5,944 nt of DNA from an uncultured Bacilli bacterium (GTDB lineage Bacteria > Bacillota_I > Bacilli_A > RFN20 > CAG-288). The position numbers were made by a program, and so were the translations under genes. Positions 5,054 through 5,944 of the stretch are shown in pieces. The notes under the pieces were generated by a model. That model worked only from the letters and a program-made list of their open reading frames with translations. It did no database searches and was not told where the DNA came from. The DNA is taken from assembly GCA_934700375.1 (NCBI GenBank), contig CAKUXT010000129.1, positions 1-5,944 on the forward strand, in the 5' to 3' direction. Every line of letters begins with the position of its first letter. Position 1 is the first letter of the stretch.

Positions 5054-5944
5054 GAAAACGCATCAAAACGCTTCTCCCTCTTACACTTCTTCTCACACTC
5101 TCAGGATGTGGAGTCAAAGACAGCACGACAGATAAAAGCAGCACATCAGAAACAATCGATCCGCTTTTACAAAGAGAGATGAAAGAAGTGCCTATGGAGT
5201 TCTCCATCAACGATATCTCCTCTTTTGAAATCAATCCGTATATCTATGGGACCTTCATCGAACACATAGAAACCTGTATCTATAATGGTATCTGGTCAGA
5301 AGTCATACAAGATAGAAAGTTCTATGCGCCGATCGGAAAGGATGTCTCCCAGTGGAGCATCAAAAAAGGAACTGTCGATAATGAAACAGAATCTCCTTTT
5401 GAAGGCAAGTATTCACCTGTTCTAAATAAAAACAGCTCCATCATCCAAAGAAGTATCGCTGTAGATAGTAAGAACTACAATGGTTACCTTTACGCAAAAG
5501 GAAACGGAACACTGACACTCATCTATACAATCGATAGCAAAGAAATCAGAAAGGAGATCAAAGTCTCTTCTTCTGACTATCAGAAATACACCTATTCTTT
5601 CCTCTCTCCTTCTAAGACAAAGAAGGCATCGCTTGAGATCCTTTCTGATACGAACAATATCAGCATCGACTCTCTTTCCTTAATGCCGGAAGACAATTAC
5701 TACGGCATGAGAAAGGATACGCTTGAGAAACTCAAAGAGCTCAATGCTCCCTTCTATCGCTGGCCTGGCGGAAACTTCGTCTCCGGTTATGATTTCTACG
5801 ATGGTATCGGAGATAGAGACAAAAGACCGACAAAACGAAATCTCAACTATATCGGTTTAGAAGACAGTTTTGCAAACGATGCCGATAGACTTGCAAGCGA
5901 CTTGATGAACATCGGAAGCTTAGGATTCTATGGAGCCTTTGAAC
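5050..5944 (+). CDS. Lipid-anchored GH51 alpha-L-arabinofuranosidase (partial, 3' truncated by the window edge)
   Basis: The first 298 residues are visible and the gene runs off the window in an open frame. Residues 1-19 form a lipoprotein signal peptide (MRKRIK, hydrophobic core, lipobox LSGC) with the anchored Cys at 20. A Ser/Thr-rich linker (about 24-36) follows, so the enzyme should sit on the outer face of the membrane. INPYIYGTFIEHIETC (61-76) and GIWSEVIQDRKFY (80-92) match the N-terminus of GH51 enzymes. Residues about 95-212 interrupt the barrel and look like a carbohydrate-binding (CBM4/9-like) beta-sandwich, as in some longer GH51 proteins. RWPGGNFVSGYD (237-248) followed by GIGDRDKRP (252-260) is the hallmark GH51 motif. 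The enzyme should release terminal alpha-L-arabinofuranose from plant glycans. The catalytic glutamates lie beyond the window and could not be checked. The excellent Shine-Dalgarno AGGAGGTGA (5038-5046) and the ATGA overlap with the GH2 gene fix the start. Confidence 0.92.
   Translation, partial: MRKRIKTLLPLTLLLTLSGCGVKDSTTDKSSTSETIDPLLQREMKEVPMEFSINDISSFEINPYIYGTFIEHIETCIYNGIWSEVIQDRKFYAPIGKDVSQWSIKKGTVDNETESPFEGKYSPVLNKNSSIIQRSIAVDSKNYNGYLYAKGNGTLTLIYTIDSKEIRKEIKVSSSDYQKYTYSFLSPSKTKKASLEILSDTNNISIDSLSLMPEDNYYGMRKDTLEKLKELNAPFYRWPGGNFVSGYDFYDGIGDRDKRPTKRNLNYIGLEDSFANDADRLASDLMNIGSLGFYGAFE

Noticed and set aside
321..5234. Antisense and other-frame open reading frames of 60-130 codons across the operon
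   Set aside because: They lie wholly or mostly inside well-supported genes, lack recognisable domains, and are expected by-products of the codon use of the real genes.
1..5944. Mobile elements, CRISPR arrays, tRNA or rRNA genes
   Set aside because: No transposase, repeat-spacer pattern or RNA gene structure was seen; the window is nearly all continuous coding sequence on one strand.

Overview
The window is a sugar-utilisation locus, transcribed left to right, from a Gram-positive bacterium of the Firmicutes type. The signs are AT-leaning sequence, strong GGAGG-type ribosome binding sites, two lipoprotein signal peptides with classical lipoboxes, a near-ideal CcpA (cre) site, and an ABC sugar importer with no dedicated ATPase. 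A gut Firmicute, possibly of the Erysipelotrichia or Clostridia, would fit, but the sequence alone does not settle the genus.

Layout: (1) 2-214 holds the last 70 codons of a gene whose C-terminus resembles the ligand-sensing part of ArsR-type winged-helix regulators of the COG4189 kind, which often sit beside arabinofuranosidase genes. (2) 215-339 is the only real intergenic gap. It holds a 12-bp perfect palindrome that overlaps a candidate -10 box, followed immediately by a sequence that fits the cre consensus at every constrained position. (3) 340-3377 encodes a lipid-anchored solute-binding protein and two MalF/MalG-type permeases. (4) 3374-5053 encodes a cytoplasmic GH2 glycosidase. (5) From 5050 to the window edge runs the N-terminal part of a GH51 alpha-L-arabinofuranosidase that carries its own lipoprotein signal peptide.

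The five genes downstream of the gap are packed as one operon: a 1-nt gap, then overlaps of 8, 4 and 4 nt. The likely division of labour is inferred from these families. The surface-anchored arabinofuranosidase trims arabinose side chains from a plant glycan such as arabinan, arabinoxylan or arabinogalactan. The binding protein and permeases import the products, powered by an ATPase encoded elsewhere. The cytoplasmic GH2 enzyme removes a terminal sugar of unknown identity. Substrate induction through the upstream regulator plus CcpA repression would be the expected control.

No RNA gene, insertion sequence, CRISPR array or convincing terminator was seen. The most interesting points are the compact regulatory region, the outward-facing GH51 with its domain insertions, and the GH2 enzyme of unassigned specificity.
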